Of a stretch of DNA of 64,000 bases, positions 18,698 through 27,948 are shown piece by piece. The position numbers were made by a program, and so were the translations under genes. The notes under the pieces were generated by a model, which was not told the origin of the DNA, searched no databases, and saw only the letters and a program-made list of their open reading frames with translations. Each line of letters starts with the position of its first letter. Within the stretch, counting starts at the first letter, position 1. Origin of the DNA: Nocardia farcinica (GTDB lineage: Bacteria > Actinomycetota > Actinomycetes > Mycobacteriales > Mycobacteriaceae); the NCBI RefSeq assembly GCF_001182745.1, contig NZ_LN868939.1:2542001-2606000 (forward strand). The letters are read 5' to 3'.

Positions 18698-19428
18698 GAC
18701 GGGAGACGCAGAACCTGCTGCTGGTGCTCGTCGGAATCGCGGTGTTGCGCATCGTCTTCGACGACACCTACCTGCGCTACGTCAAGGCCGGCCTGTTTCC
18801 GTTCCTGCTGATCTCCGGCCTCGCGGTGCTGGCGCTGGCCACCGCGGCGATCGTGCGGGACGTGTACCGGGGCGGACCCGGCCACGGGCACGATGACGCC
18901 CATGCGCACGGCAGCGGGAAGGTGCACTGGGTGCTGCTGGTGCCCGCGGCGGCGTTGCTGCTGGTCACCCCGCCCGCGCTGGGCGCCGACGCCGCGGTGA
19001 CGAGCGCGCCGCTGCGTCCGCGGTCGCTGTCGGCGGAGACCGAATCGCGGGTCAGGCCGTTTCCGCCGCTGCCCGACGAGCCTGCGCCGTTCGTGACGAT
19101 CACCGACCTGGTCAACCGGGCGAACTTCGACGCGCTCGGCTCGCTCGACGCCCGGGAGGTCACCGTCAGCGGGTTCGTGCTGCACGGCCGCGACGGCGGC
19201 CTGGATCTGGCCCGCGTGGTGATCAGCTGCTGTGTGGCCGACGCGCGCTACGTGCGCGTCCATCTCGCGGGCGTGGCCGAGCCGCTCGCCGAGGACACCT
19301 GGCTCGAGGTGCGGGGCGTGGTCGAAACCGGCAGTGCCCGAAGCGATCCCGAACTCGCGCCGACGCTCGTCGTGCACGGGCACCGGCGGATCGAGCGGCC
19401 GGAGAACTCCTACGAACAGGTGCGCTGA
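18694..19428 (+). CDS. TIGR03943-type permease partner protein, histidine-rich
   Basis: Protein of 244 aa starting at ATG 18694. There are two N-terminal hydrophobic helices, a short His-rich linker (GHGHDDAHAHGSGKVH), another helix, and a C-terminal soluble domain with VVISCCVADARYVRVHL. It is always found beside a DUF318 permease and the pair is thought to form one system. The His-rich linker would bind divalent metal. It is coupled to the permease by a 4-nt overlap. Confidence 0.82.
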   Translation: MRRETQNLLLVLVGIAVLRIVFDDTYLRYVKAGLFPFLLISGLAVLALATAAIVRDVYRGGPGHGHDDAHAHGSGKVHWVLLVPAAALLLVTPPALGADAAVTSAPLRPRSLSAETESRVRPFPPLPDEPAPFVTITDLVNRANFDALGSLDAREVTVSGFVLHGRDGGLDLARVVISCCVADARYVRVHLAGVAEPLAEDTWLEVRGVVETGSARSDPELAPTLVVHGHRRIERPENSYEQVR

Positions 19429-19509
19429 GGTCGTGGGCGGGCCGGGCACGGCCGGGCCCGCGCGGGCGGGCCGTCGGTTACGGGCGCGGTCGTGCCGGCC
19501 CCTCGAGGG

Positions 19510-20070
19510 TCACGTCGTCGGCCGGTGGCGGCGCACGACGACGGCGGCCGGACGCACAGAGCGGTCCTCGACGAGCAGGCCGGGGGAGAGCAGCGCCTCG
19601 ACGGTGCGGTCGGCCGCCGGGTCGGCGACGTCGACGACGTCGGCGGCCTCCATCGTGCGCGCGTCGAAGGGCGTGTCCGGTCCGGGTGTGACCAGGGTGG
19701 CGCCGCGACCGGTGAGCAGGCGTTCGAGGCGGCCGGCGAGTGCGGTGAAGGCGGTGCGGTCGCGGTCGGATTCGGCGGTGCGGGCGCAGGTCACGGTGTC
19801 GCCGTGCAGGGCGAAGAGTTCGGTCAGCAGCGGCAGGTCCGCGCGATCGCGGCGTGCCCGCGCCCTGGCCTCGTCGGCCATGCGCTCCAGCGTGGCGGCC
19901 TGTCGGGCGACCACCCGGGACAGATCCTCCACCCGCTCGGCCAGCGCCGCGAGCGCCGCGGCGCCCGGTTCGGCGGCGCCGGTGGCCTCCTGCGGTGTCG
20001 CGGGGGCGGATTCGCCCTGGTCGGGACTGCTGTCGCGGGGGCGGTCGGCCCGCTGCGCCGGTTCCGTCAT
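19510..20070 (-). CDS. GrpE-like nucleotide-exchange-factor domain protein
   Basis: Protein of 186 aa with a disordered acidic start, a long helix (LAALAERVEDLSRVVARQAA), then a segment ADLPLLTELFALHGDTVTCA and a C-terminal beta part, in the layout of GrpE. It lacks close resemblance to housekeeping GrpE. It is divergently transcribed from an Hsp70-like gene 102 bp away, which supports a dedicated exchange-factor role. Confidence 0.65.
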   Translation of the reverse strand: MTEPAQRADRPRDSSPDQGESAPATPQEATGAAEPGAAALAALAERVEDLSRVVARQAATLERMADEARARARRDRADLPLLTELFALHGDTVTCARTAESDRDRTAFTALAGRLERLLTGRGATLVTPGPDTPFDARTMEAADVVDVADPAADRTVEALLSPGLLVEDRSVRPAAVVVRRHRPTT

Positions 20071-20172
20071 GGGGGCACCATAGCCCGGCCGGGCGAATCG
20101 GTCCGAGCGGCAGCCGGATTCACCGGCCGATGCGCGCGAGGGTGTCGCGGGGTGCTGCTAGCATCACCACGC

Positions 20173-21855
20173 ATGGGGGTCTTCGGCATCGACCTGGGCA
20201 CGACCAACTCGGCAATCGCACGGATCGACGCCGACGGTCGACCCGACGTACTCACGGGCCTGCACGGCGAACCGACGGTGCCGTCGGTCGTCCTCTTCGC
20301 CTCGCCCTTCGACCATCTCGTCGGGGAAGGCGCGCGTCGTCAGGCCCGGCTCGACCCCGAGCACGTGTGCGCGCTGGTGAAACGCCGCATGGGCGACGCG
20401 GACTGGCGGTTCGCCGCGCACGGCCAGCTGTGGTCGGCGCCGGCGGTCTCCGCGCTGATTCTCGAGAGCCTCGCCGCCGACGCCGAGTTCGCCTGCGGCG
20501 AGCCGGTGCGGCGCGCGGTGATCACGGTGCCCGCCTACTTCGGCGACGAGGAACGCAAGGCCACCATCCAGGCGGGCACCTACGCGGGCTTCGACGTCGC
20601 CGGGGTGCTGTCGGAGCCCATCGCGGCGGCATTCTCCTACGGGTTCGGCAGACTCGACGGCAGTGTCGACGTCGGTAAGGCAGGCACCAGGGAGACCGTG
20701 CTGGTCTACGACCTGGGCGGTGGCACCTTCGACGCCACCGTCATCGAGCTGGCCGACCGGCGCATCTCGGTCCTCGCGGTCGAGGGCGACCACCAGCTCG
20801 GCGGCGCCGACTGGGACGAGCGCATCGCCCTGCACCTGTCCCAGCGCTTCTGCGCGGCCAACCCGGACGCCGAGGACCCGCTCGACGATTCGGCCGGATC
20901 CCAGATGCTGGTGCTGGCCGCCGAGCGGGCGAAACGCGAACTCAGCGAGGCCGAGAGCACCGAGGTCGTGGTGGCACACGACGGCGCCCGCGCGGTGGTC
21001 ACCCTCACCCGCGCCGAGGTGGAGGCGATGACCGCCTCGCTGATGCGCCGCACTCTCGACCTGACCCGCGACTGCCTGGCCGAGGCCGCCAAACGCGGTG
21101 TCGCGCGGGTCGACCGGCTGCTGCTGGTCGGCGGGTCGTCGCGGATGCCGATGGTGGCGCGCGAGCTGCGCCGGGAGTTCGGGCTCGACGGCGAACTGCG
21201 CGACCCGGATCTGTCGGTGGCCCGTGGCGCGGCGCTCTACGGCGAGAAGCTGGAGATGGAGCGGCTCGTCGTCGCCGACCTGGTCACCCGCGGACGGCTG
21301 CGCGACGGCGGCTCGGTGTCGGAAGCCGCTCCGGGCGATCTGGAACAGTCGGTGGCCCGCGTGGCGGCCTCGTTCGGGCAGCCGGTGAGCGTGGTGCGGC
21401 GGATGCTCGAGATCCAGGTCGACACCGTGGTCTCGCGCGGTTTCGGCGTGTTGGCGCTCGATTCGCACTACGGCCTGGCCGCCGCCTGGTTGGTCCATCG
21501 CAACCAGACCCTGCCGGTGCGGGTGCGCCGCTCGTTCGGCACCGTGCGCGCCGACCAGGACCAGATCGAGCTGACCATCGTCGAACAGCAGGGCCAGGCC
21601 GAATCGGTGCGGCCGGAGGACACGAAGGTGCTCGTGGAGGGCCGTATCCGCGGGATCCCGCCCGGCTACCCGGCGGGCAGCGAGGTGCGGGTGACCTTCG
21701 AGATGGGCTTCGACGGGGTGCTGCACGTGACCGCCTACCACGTGGAGGCCGACATGCCGCTGACGCTGTCGGCGCAGACCGGTGCCACGCTCTCGCAGGC
21801 CGATGTCGCTCGCGAACTCGAGCAGGTGCAGCGTTCCCGGCGGCGCGACAGCTAG
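20173..21855 (+). CDS. Hsp70-family ATPase, DnaK-like paralogue
   Basis: Protein of 560 aa. The ATPase domain is complete: MGVFGIDLGTTNSAIARID, VYDLGGGTFDATVIEL and LLLVGGSSRMPMVAREL mark phosphate-1, phosphate-2 and adenosine sites. The C-terminal part includes a recognisable substrate-binding beta region (PGYPAGSEVRVTFEMGFDG) but stops short of a full lid. Housekeeping DnaK is about 610-620 aa. It is probably a specialised chaperone, cotranscribed with the next gene 4 bp on and facing a GrpE-like gene. Confidence 0.9.
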   Translation: MGVFGIDLGTTNSAIARIDADGRPDVLTGLHGEPTVPSVVLFASPFDHLVGEGARRQARLDPEHVCALVKRRMGDADWRFAAHGQLWSAPAVSALILESLAADAEFACGEPVRRAVITVPAYFGDEERKATIQAGTYAGFDVAGVLSEPIAAAFSYGFGRLDGSVDVGKAGTRETVLVYDLGGGTFDATVIELADRRISVLAVEGDHQLGGADWDERIALHLSQRFCAANPDAEDPLDDSAGSQMLVLAAERAKRELSEAESTEVVVAHDGARAVVTLTRAEVEAMTASLMRRTLDLTRDCLAEAAKRGVARVDRLLLVGGSSRMPMVARELRREFGLDGELRDPDLSVARGAALYGEKLEMERLVVADLVTRGRLRDGGSVSEAAPGDLEQSVARVAASFGQPVSVVRRMLEIQVDTVVSRGFGVLALDSHYGLAAAWLVHRNQTLPVRVRRSFGTVRADQDQIELTIVEQQGQAESVRPEDTKVLVEGRIRGIPPGYPAGSEVRVTFEMGFDGVLHVTAYHVEADMPLTLSAQTGATLSQADVARELEQVQRSRRRDS

Positions 21856-21859
21856 CGCC

Positions 21860-24058
21860 ATGCAGCCCTTCGACCCCAACGACTACCGCAAGCGCGTGCT
21901 GGCCGCGGTGGAGCGCCGCGGCGGCATGGAGCAGTCCGACCCGTTCGAGCTCTACGACATCCCGCTCGAGGAGGCCGAGCGGCTCACCGACGCGGAGGTG
22001 GCGGCCCGGGTCGCCGAGGTGTGGGGGTTCTGGCAGCGCCAGCGTGACCATCCCAAATACCGGGTGCTGGTCGGCGTGCTCGTCGACAATCACGAGCGGC
22101 TGTCCTACCTGCTGCTGGACGAGTCCGCCCGGCGTGCCGAGGCGCTGCGCATCCGGCGCGAGCGCCAGGAGCGCGACGCCGAACGGTTCGCCATGCTCGA
22201 CGCCGCCGTCGAGCGGCTGGTGCAGCGCTACGGCGGCGTGCCCGCGGGCAAGGTGGCCGGTCTCGAGGAGATCGGCGCCATGAGCGGATTGAGCGCGGCC
22301 GAGGTCGCCGAACGGCTGCGCGGGCATCCGGTGGTGGCCGACGAACCGCGCGCCGAGCCCGCGGCCGCCGCGACGGTCCTCACCGAGCAACGCCGCGCGG
22401 AGATCCGCCGATTGCTCGACGAGTGGGCGCGGCTGGTCGACGGCCCGCCCGCCCCGACCCTGCTGGCGTTGCTCGGCCTGGACCCCACCCGCGCCACGGA
22501 GACCGCGGAGATCCGCTTGCGCGCGGAGGCATTGCGGGTCCGTGCCCGCGAGCTGCCGCCCGGACGGATGCGCGTGGTGCTCGACGAGCTGCTGGTCCAC
22601 GTCCGGGATCTGGTGGAGCCGGGCGGCCCGGTCACCGATGCGTACGTGGCCGCGGTGGTGGCCGAGGTGGCCGAGCGGCTGCGGCCCAAGGTGCGGGCCG
22701 CGGTGCTGGTGGAGGACCGGCTGGCCGGGGAGGACTACGACTTCCTGCTGGAGGAGGCGGTCGAGCACGGGCTCGACCGGGCCGGCGCCGCCGCCCTGCT
22801 CGCCGATCTGGCCCGCGAACTCGGCGCCCAGGTGGAGGCGACGCCCGTGCACACCGGTGCCGCCCCGCCGCGGCCGGGATGGGCCGACACCGCACCGCCG
22901 CCGCGGCAGGCCGTCAACGCCTGGATGGAACCGTTGAAGGCGGCCCGTGCGGCATTGCGCGAAGGACGCCCACAGGAGGCGGCCAGGCACATCGCCGACG
23001 CCCGCATGCTCGACGTCCACCGGGACGGCACCACCCAGATCCGCTCGGTCGCCGACGACGTCGAACGCGTGCTCGCCGAAGCCGCCGCGCAGTGGCGTTC
23101 GGCCGCCACCGCCCGCGCGGGCGCCCGCTACGGCGAGGTGCTGGCGCTGGTCGAGCAGTTGCGCCGCACCGCCCGCGACGTGCCGCCGCCCACCGGCTAC
23201 GACGTCGGACTCGACGCCCTGGGCCGGGAGGCCGCCGACGCCGTCGCCGAGGCGGACCGGCTCGTCGCCGCCGCCTCCGCCGCGGCCCCGCTCGAACGGG
23301 CCCGCCTGCTGAGCCAGGCGCTCACCCGTTGCGCCGACCACGGCCCCGCCGCGGCGGAACTGGCCCGCACCCCCGTGCCCGCCCCGCACGACGTCCGCAC
23401 CAGCCGCCTGCCGAACGGCTCGGTGCTGATCCGCTGGTCGCCCCCCACCACCGAACCGGCGGACTACCGCGTCACCCGGCGGCAACCGGACGGCTCGTGG
23501 CGCGTGGTCGGCCGCACCCGCACCACCGAACTCGAAGACGGCGCCGCCCCCGCCGACACCATGCCGGTCTACGCCGTCGCCACCGCCCTCGCCGGCCGCT
23601 ACTCCGAGCCCGCCCGCTCGGACGCGGAGGCACAGCCGCGCACCACCGCGCCGGATCACGCTGCCGCCGCGCCGACCACACCGTCCCGCGCCGCCGGCAC
23701 GCCGCACCCGCCCGACCCTGCGCTCCCCGACGACCCCGTGCCCGGCGGCATCCCCGTCGTCACCAATCCGCGCGAATACGGCGGCCGACTGGTGTTCGAC
23801 TGGCCCGCCGGTGTCACCGAGGTGATGGTGGTCGTCCGTGGCGACCGGGCGCCGCTCACCCACGACGAGCCGGGCGTCCGCGCGTGGAAGGTCACGAACA
23901 TGCGCTACGAACTCGACGGCGGCGTCGCGATTCCCGCGGATCTCCCGCGTCCCTGCCACGTCGCGATCGCCTCCTGCCGCCGCGAGGCCGACGGCCGCCT
24001 GCGCGTCGCGCCCGGTTTCGCCCCCGCCGCGCGGCTGCGGTGGAGCCACCCGTCCTGA
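21860..24058 (+). CDS. Large Hsp70-associated protein with fibronectin type III-like domain
   Basis: Protein of 732 aa, starting at ATG 21860. The N-terminal 60 residues (MQPFDPNDYRKRVLAAVERR) and a following acidic helical region form an unfamiliar module. The middle is long, helical and Ala/Arg-rich. Around residues 510-590 a segment with SVLIRWSPPTTEPADYRVTR resembles a fibronectin type III domain. A proline-rich linker and a second beta domain end the protein. Four bases separate it from the Hsp70 gene, so it is probably a partner or effector. I do not recognise a named family. Confidence 0.75.
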   Translation: MQPFDPNDYRKRVLAAVERRGGMEQSDPFELYDIPLEEAERLTDAEVAARVAEVWGFWQRQRDHPKYRVLVGVLVDNHERLSYLLLDESARRAEALRIRRERQERDAERFAMLDAAVERLVQRYGGVPAGKVAGLEEIGAMSGLSAAEVAERLRGHPVVADEPRAEPAAAATVLTEQRRAEIRRLLDEWARLVDGPPAPTLLALLGLDPTRATETAEIRLRAEALRVRARELPPGRMRVVLDELLVHVRDLVEPGGPVTDAYVAAVVAEVAERLRPKVRAAVLVEDRLAGEDYDFLLEEAVEHGLDRAGAAALLADLARELGAQVEATPVHTGAAPPRPGWADTAPPPRQAVNAWMEPLKAARAALREGRPQEAARHIADARMLDVHRDGTTQIRSVADDVERVLAEAAAQWRSAATARAGARYGEVLALVEQLRRTARDVPPPTGYDVGLDALGREAADAVAEADRLVAAASAAAPLERARLLSQALTRCADHGPAAAELARTPVPAPHDVRTSRLPNGSVLIRWSPPTTEPADYRVTRRQPDGSWRVVGRTRTTELEDGAAPADTMPVYAVATALAGRYSEPARSDAEAQPRTTAPDHAAAAPTTPSRAAGTPHPPDPALPDDPVPGGIPVVTNPREYGGRLVFDWPAGVTEVMVVVRGDRAPLTHDEPGVRAWKVTNMRYELDGGVAIPADLPRPCHVAIASCRREADGRLRVAPGFAPAARLRWSHPS

Positions 24059-24127
24059 ACTCCCGCGACCGGCGGGCGGGCATGGCGCGTGCGCCGGTGC
24101 GGCGCGTCATGTGACAAGGTGGGTCGA

Positions 24128-25084
24128 GTGATACCCAAGTTGATGGCGGTGAGCGACATCCACGTCGGGCACCAGGGCAATCGGCCCGTGGTCGAGCAGA
24201 TCCGGCCCGATTCGCCGGAGGACTGGCTGATCGTGGCCGGCGACGTGGGGGAGAAGACCGACGACATCCGCTGGGCGCTGCGCCTGCTGCGCGAACGCTT
24301 CGCCAAGGTGATCTGGGTGCCGGGCAACCACGAACTGTGGACCACGGCCAAGGACCCGGTGCAGATGCACGGCGTCGCCCGCTACGACTACCTGGTGTCG
24401 CTGTGCCGCGACCTGGACGTGGTGACCCCGGAGGACCCGTTTCCGGTGTGGCGCGGCCCGGGCAGCGAGGAGCACGGCGGCGCGGTGACCCTGGTCCCGA
24501 TGTTCCTGCTCTACGACTATTCGTTCCTGCCCGAGGGCGCCACCGGCAAGGCCGACGGCCTCGCCATCGCCCGTTCCCGCAACGTCGTCGCCACCGACGA
24601 GTTCCTGCTCTCACCCGATCCGTATCTCACCCGCGACGCCTGGTGCCATGACCGCCTGCAGGTGACGCAGCGGCGTCTCGAAGCGCTGCCCGCGGGCACC
24701 CCGCTGGTGCTGATCAACCACTTCCCGCTCGTTCGCGAACCCACCGATGTGCTGTTCTACCCGGAGTTCGCGCTCTGGTGTGGGACGACCCGCACCGCCG
24801 ACTGGCACACCCGCTACAACGTGCTGTGCTCGGTCTACGGGCATCTGCACATTCCGCGCACCTCCTACTACGACGGTGTCCGCTTCGAGGAGGTCTCCCT
24901 CGGCTACCCGCGCGAATGGCAGCGGCGCGGCCTGCCCGACCGCCTGCTGCGCCAGATCCTGCCCGCGCCGGAATACCCGCCCGGCACGCTGAACAAGTGG
25001 GGCGGCCACTTCCGACTCACCCCCGAGATGGAGGCGGCGGCAGCGGAGATGCGCGCCAAGGCACAGCGCAGGCGCGGACTGTGA
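24128..25084 (+). CDS. pptH: Metallophosphoesterase, PptH-type 4'-phosphopantetheinyl hydrolase
   Basis: Protein of 318 aa from GTG 24128. Calcineurin-like motifs are present: VSDIHVGH (D-x-H), VAGDVGE, VPGNHELW (GNHE), LINHFPL and GHLH. In M. tuberculosis the homologous position (Rv2795c, next to pptT) encodes PptH, which removes phosphopantetheine from carrier proteins and so opposes PptT. Here too the gene directly precedes the transferase. The name rests on position and family, not on a tested activity. Confidence 0.8.
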   Translation: MIPKLMAVSDIHVGHQGNRPVVEQIRPDSPEDWLIVAGDVGEKTDDIRWALRLLRERFAKVIWVPGNHELWTTAKDPVQMHGVARYDYLVSLCRDLDVVTPEDPFPVWRGPGSEEHGGAVTLVPMFLLYDYSFLPEGATGKADGLAIARSRNVVATDEFLLSPDPYLTRDAWCHDRLQVTQRRLEALPAGTPLVLINHFPLVREPTDVLFYPEFALWCGTTRTADWHTRYNVLCSVYGHLHIPRTSYYDGVRFEEVSLGYPREWQRRGLPDRLLRQILPAPEYPPGTLNKWGGHFRLTPEMEAAAAEMRAKAQRRRGL

Positions 25085-25160
25085 GGCGGCCGTCGATTGT
25101 CGGGAAGCGCTCGGTTCGCCCGCGGGGGAGGGTCGCCCGGCTCGGCTAGGCTCGCAACCG

Positions 25161-25829
25161 ATGATCGAGAACATTCTGCCCAGCGGGGTGGCCGCTGCCG
25201 AGCTGCTGGAGTACCCGGAGGATCTGAAGCCGCACCCGGCCGAGGAACATCTGATCGCCCAGTCGGTGGAGAAGCGCCGTCGCGACTTCATCGGTGCCAG
25301 GCACTGCGCGCGCCTGGCGCTGCGTGAACTCGGCGAGCCGCCGGTGGCGATCGGCAAGGGGGAGCGGGGCGCGCCGGTGTGGCCGCGCGGCATCGTCGGC
25401 AGCCTCACCCACTGCGACGGCTACCGGGCCGCGGCGCTGGCGCACAAGATCCGGTTCCGCTCGGTCGGTATCGACGCCGAGCCGCACGGCCCGCTGCCCG
25501 ACGGCGTGCTCGACTCGGTGAGCCTGCCGCAGGAGCGGGAGTGGCTGCGCCGCACCGATTCCGGCCTGCACCTGGACCGGCTGCTGTTCTGCGCCAAGGA
25601 AGCCACCTACAAGGCATGGTTCCCGCTCACCGGGCGCTGGCTCGGCTTCGAGGACGCGCACATCACCTTCACCGTCGAGGAGGACGGCGCGGGCGGCGGT
25701 TCGGGCACCTTCCACACCGATCTGCTGGTGCCGGGCCAGACCACCGACGGTGGCCTGCCGCTGACCTCGTTCGACGGACGCTGGCTGATCGCCGACGGGC
25801 TGATCCTGACCGCGATCGTGCACGACTGA
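25161..25829 (+). CDS. pptT: 4'-Phosphopantetheinyl transferase (PptT/Npt type)
   Basis: Protein of 222 aa that moves phosphopantetheine from CoA to a serine of acyl, peptidyl or carboxylic-acid-reductase carrier domains. [28 protein letters not shown] (metal-binding D-x-E region) and [11 protein letters not shown] are the Sfp-type motifs. The sequence closely resembles Npt of Nocardia, supporting the genus. It activates polyketide, mycolate and siderophore synthases. The stop overlaps the truB ATG (TGATG). Confidence 0.95.
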   Translation: MIENILPSGVAAAELLEYPEDLKPHPAEEHLIAQSVEKRRRDFIGARHCARLALRELGEPPVAIGKGERGAPVWPRGIVGSLTHCDGYRAAALAHKIRFRSVGIDAEPHGPLPDGVLDSVSLPQEREWLRRTDSGLHLDRLLFCAKEATYKAWFPLTGRWLGFEDAHITFTVEEDGAGGGSGTFHTDLLVPGQTTDGGLPLTSFDGRWLIADGLILTAIVHD

Positions 25830-26749
25830 TGGGCGAGCGCAGCGCACCGACGCGCCGCGTCGACCCGCTCGGCGGGCTGCTCGTCGTCGACAAGGACGGC
25901 GGCATGACCAGCCACGACGTCGTCGCGCGCTGCCGGAAGATCCTGGGCACCAGGAAGATCGGGCACGCGGGCACCCTCGACCCGATGGCCACCGGCGTGC
26001 TGGTGCTCGGCGTGGAGCGGGCCACCAAGCTGCTCGGGCTGCTCACCCTCACCACCAAGGCCTACACCGCGACCATCCGCCTCGGCAGTGCCACCACCAC
26101 CGACGACGCCGAGGGCGAGGTGCTCACCACCGTCCCCGCGGGCCACCTCGGCGACGCCGAGATCGCCGCGGGGGTGACGGCGCTGACCGGCGACATCCAG
26201 CAGGTGCCCGCCACCGTCAGCGCGATCAAGATCGGCGGCGAGCGCGCGTACGCCCGCCACCGCGCGGGGGAGCAGGTCGCGTTGGCCGCGCGGCCGGTGA
26301 CGGTGTCGCGCTTCGAGATCCTGGCTCGCCGCGACGTCGCCGGATTCGTCGACCTCGACGTGGTGGTGGAGTGCTCCTCGGGTACCTACGTGCGGGCGCT
26401 GGCCCGAGATCTGGGTGCGGCGCTCGGTGTCGGCGGCCACCTGACGGCGCTGCGCCGCACCCGGGTGGGCCCGTTCACCCTCGACCACGCCCGCACGCTC
26501 GACGCGCTCGCCGACGAGCCTCGGCTGAACCTCGACATGGACGAGGCCGTGCGAATCGCCTTCCCGCACCGGGAGATCGACACCCGCGAGGCGGAGTCGC
26601 TGCGCGACGGCCGCTGGCTCGACCCGGTCGGCATCCCCGGTGTGTACGCCGCCCTGACCGCCGACGGCACCGCCATCGCGCTGCTCGAGGAGAAGGGCAA
26701 GCGCGCCTCGCCGGTGTTCGTGGTGCGCCCGCGCGGACTGGTGGACTGA
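25829..26749 (+). CDS. truB: tRNA pseudouridine(55) synthase
   Basis: Protein of 306 aa that converts U55 of tRNA T-arms to pseudouridine. It has [18 protein letters not shown], then [19 protein letters not shown] with the catalytic Asp, and [14 protein letters not shown]. The C-terminal 60 residues fit the actinobacterial PUA-like domain. The ATG overlaps the pptT stop by one base. Confidence 0.96.
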   Translation: MGERSAPTRRVDPLGGLLVVDKDGGMTSHDVVARCRKILGTRKIGHAGTLDPMATGVLVLGVERATKLLGLLTLTTKAYTATIRLGSATTTDDAEGEVLTTVPAGHLGDAEIAAGVTALTGDIQQVPATVSAIKIGGERAYARHRAGEQVALAARPVTVSRFEILARRDVAGFVDLDVVVECSSGTYVRALARDLGAALGVGGHLTALRRTRVGPFTLDHARTLDALADEPRLNLDMDEAVRIAFPHREIDTREAESLRDGRWLDPVGIPGVYAALTADGTAIALLEEKGKRASPVFVVRPRGLVD

Positions 26750-26821
26750 CCGCGACTGGTGGCTGCGTCGGATCTCCTCGGCGGGGCCGGATCTGCCCGG
26801 CCGCGCCCGGTCGCCGTCGGC

Positions 26822-27607
26822 CTAGTGGGCGAGCCAGATGGCCTCGGCCGCGGGACGGCCCAGGTCGACGGCGCCCTCGGAGCCGCCGATCCGCACCGCG
26901 ATGGTGCCCGCGAAGTCGCGGCGCTCCACCACCTCGATGACGGTGTCCAGCGCGACGCCGACCGCGTCGAAGTAGCGCAGCATGTCCGGGTCGGAGTCGG
27001 AGATGCGGGCCACCCGGCCGGACTGGCCGGCCTCGAAATCGCTGAGCTGGCGCGCGGGCGGGGTGGGCACATCCCCGTCGACCGAGGGAATCGGGTCGCC
27101 GTGCGGATCGCGGTCGGGGTACCCGAGCTTGGCGTCGATGCGGGCCATCAGCAGCTCCGAGACCGCGTGCTCGAGCACCTCGGCCTCGTCGTGCACCTCG
27201 TCCCAGCCGTAGCCGAGCTCGTTCACCAGGAACGTCTCGATCAGTCGGTGCCTGCGCACCATCGCCACGGCGGCGCGGCGGCCGTGGTCGGTCAGCGCGA
27301 TCGAGCCGTAGCGGGCGTGCTCGACCAGCCCCTGATCGGCCAGCTTGCGCACCGCCTCGGACACCGTCGACGCCGACACCCCGATGCGCTCGGCCAGCAG
27401 TTTGGTGGAGACCTTCTCCTGCGACCACTCCTGCGCGGTCCAGATGACCTTCAGATAATCCTGGGCGACCGAGGTCAGCTCCGGCGCGGCGGTCGCGGGA
27501 CCGTCGCCCGCGGCACCTGCGGCGGGATCGTTCAGCTCGCGACGAGTGGCGACATCTCGTTTACCGGGCACATCTGCGAGCTTATGCACTCGGTCGCCGA
27601 TCCACAC
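26822..27607 (-). CDS. DtxR/MntR-family metal-dependent transcriptional regulator (SirR-like)
   Basis: The winged-helix domain starts around LTSVAQDYLKVIWTAQEW and has KLLAERIGVSASTVSEAVRK as recognition-helix region; VRRHRLIETFLVNELGYGWDEVH starts the metal-binding dimerisation domain, and an SH3-like tail follows. The position downstream of truB matches sirR (Rv2788) in Mycobacterium. It probably represses metal uptake genes when manganese or iron is ample. The start is uncertain: GTG 27607 gives 261 aa, with a 45-residue disordered lead, and closer GTGs exist. Confidence 0.85.
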   Translation of the reverse strand: MWIGDRVHKLADVPGKRDVATRRELNDPAAGAAGDGPATAAPELTSVAQDYLKVIWTAQEWSQEKVSTKLLAERIGVSASTVSEAVRKLADQGLVEHARYGSIALTDHGRRAAVAMVRRHRLIETFLVNELGYGWDEVHDEAEVLEHAVSELLMARIDAKLGYPDRDPHGDPIPSVDGDVPTPPARQLSDFEAGQSGRVARISDSDPDMLRYFDAVGVALDTVIEVVERRDFAGTIAVRIGGSEGAVDLGRPAAEAIWLAH

Positions 27608-27948
27608 ATCCCACGACCGTGTTCACCGGCCGTACACCGGGCCGGAAGCGACGTGTGACTTGGGCTGGCCGGAATACTGTTCCCCCCGCGTCTTGCGTAG
27701 GCTGCGCGTGTGCAGAGATGGCGAAGTCTCGACGACAAGGTGCCGCGACCTCGACAGAACTTCGTTCTCTAGGTCTCTGACCAGCGCTTTTGTCCAAGCT
27801 TGAAGCGCCCGCAACCCCCCGCGTGCCCCCGCGTCCCCCCGCCGTTTTTCTCCCAAAGTGACACTCAAAGTTGGAGAGAAACCCCCCGCTTTCCCCCTGC
27901 CTGTATGCCACTCATGGCCCGGTCGTGAGACGCCCCGCGAGCCCCGTT
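27608..27948. other. Gene-free region at the chromosome-element boundary
   Basis: I see no convincing gene in these 341 bp. The left part holds the upstream region of the metal regulator. GCGCTT and AAGCGC (about 27783-27807) form a short inverted repeat. Runs of C near 27812-27842 are followed by AGTGACACT (27857-27865), inside near-complementary arms TTCTCCCAA and TTGGAGAGAA. The switch from core genes to phage-type genes occurs here, so an attachment site may be hidden here. Confidence 0.4.
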
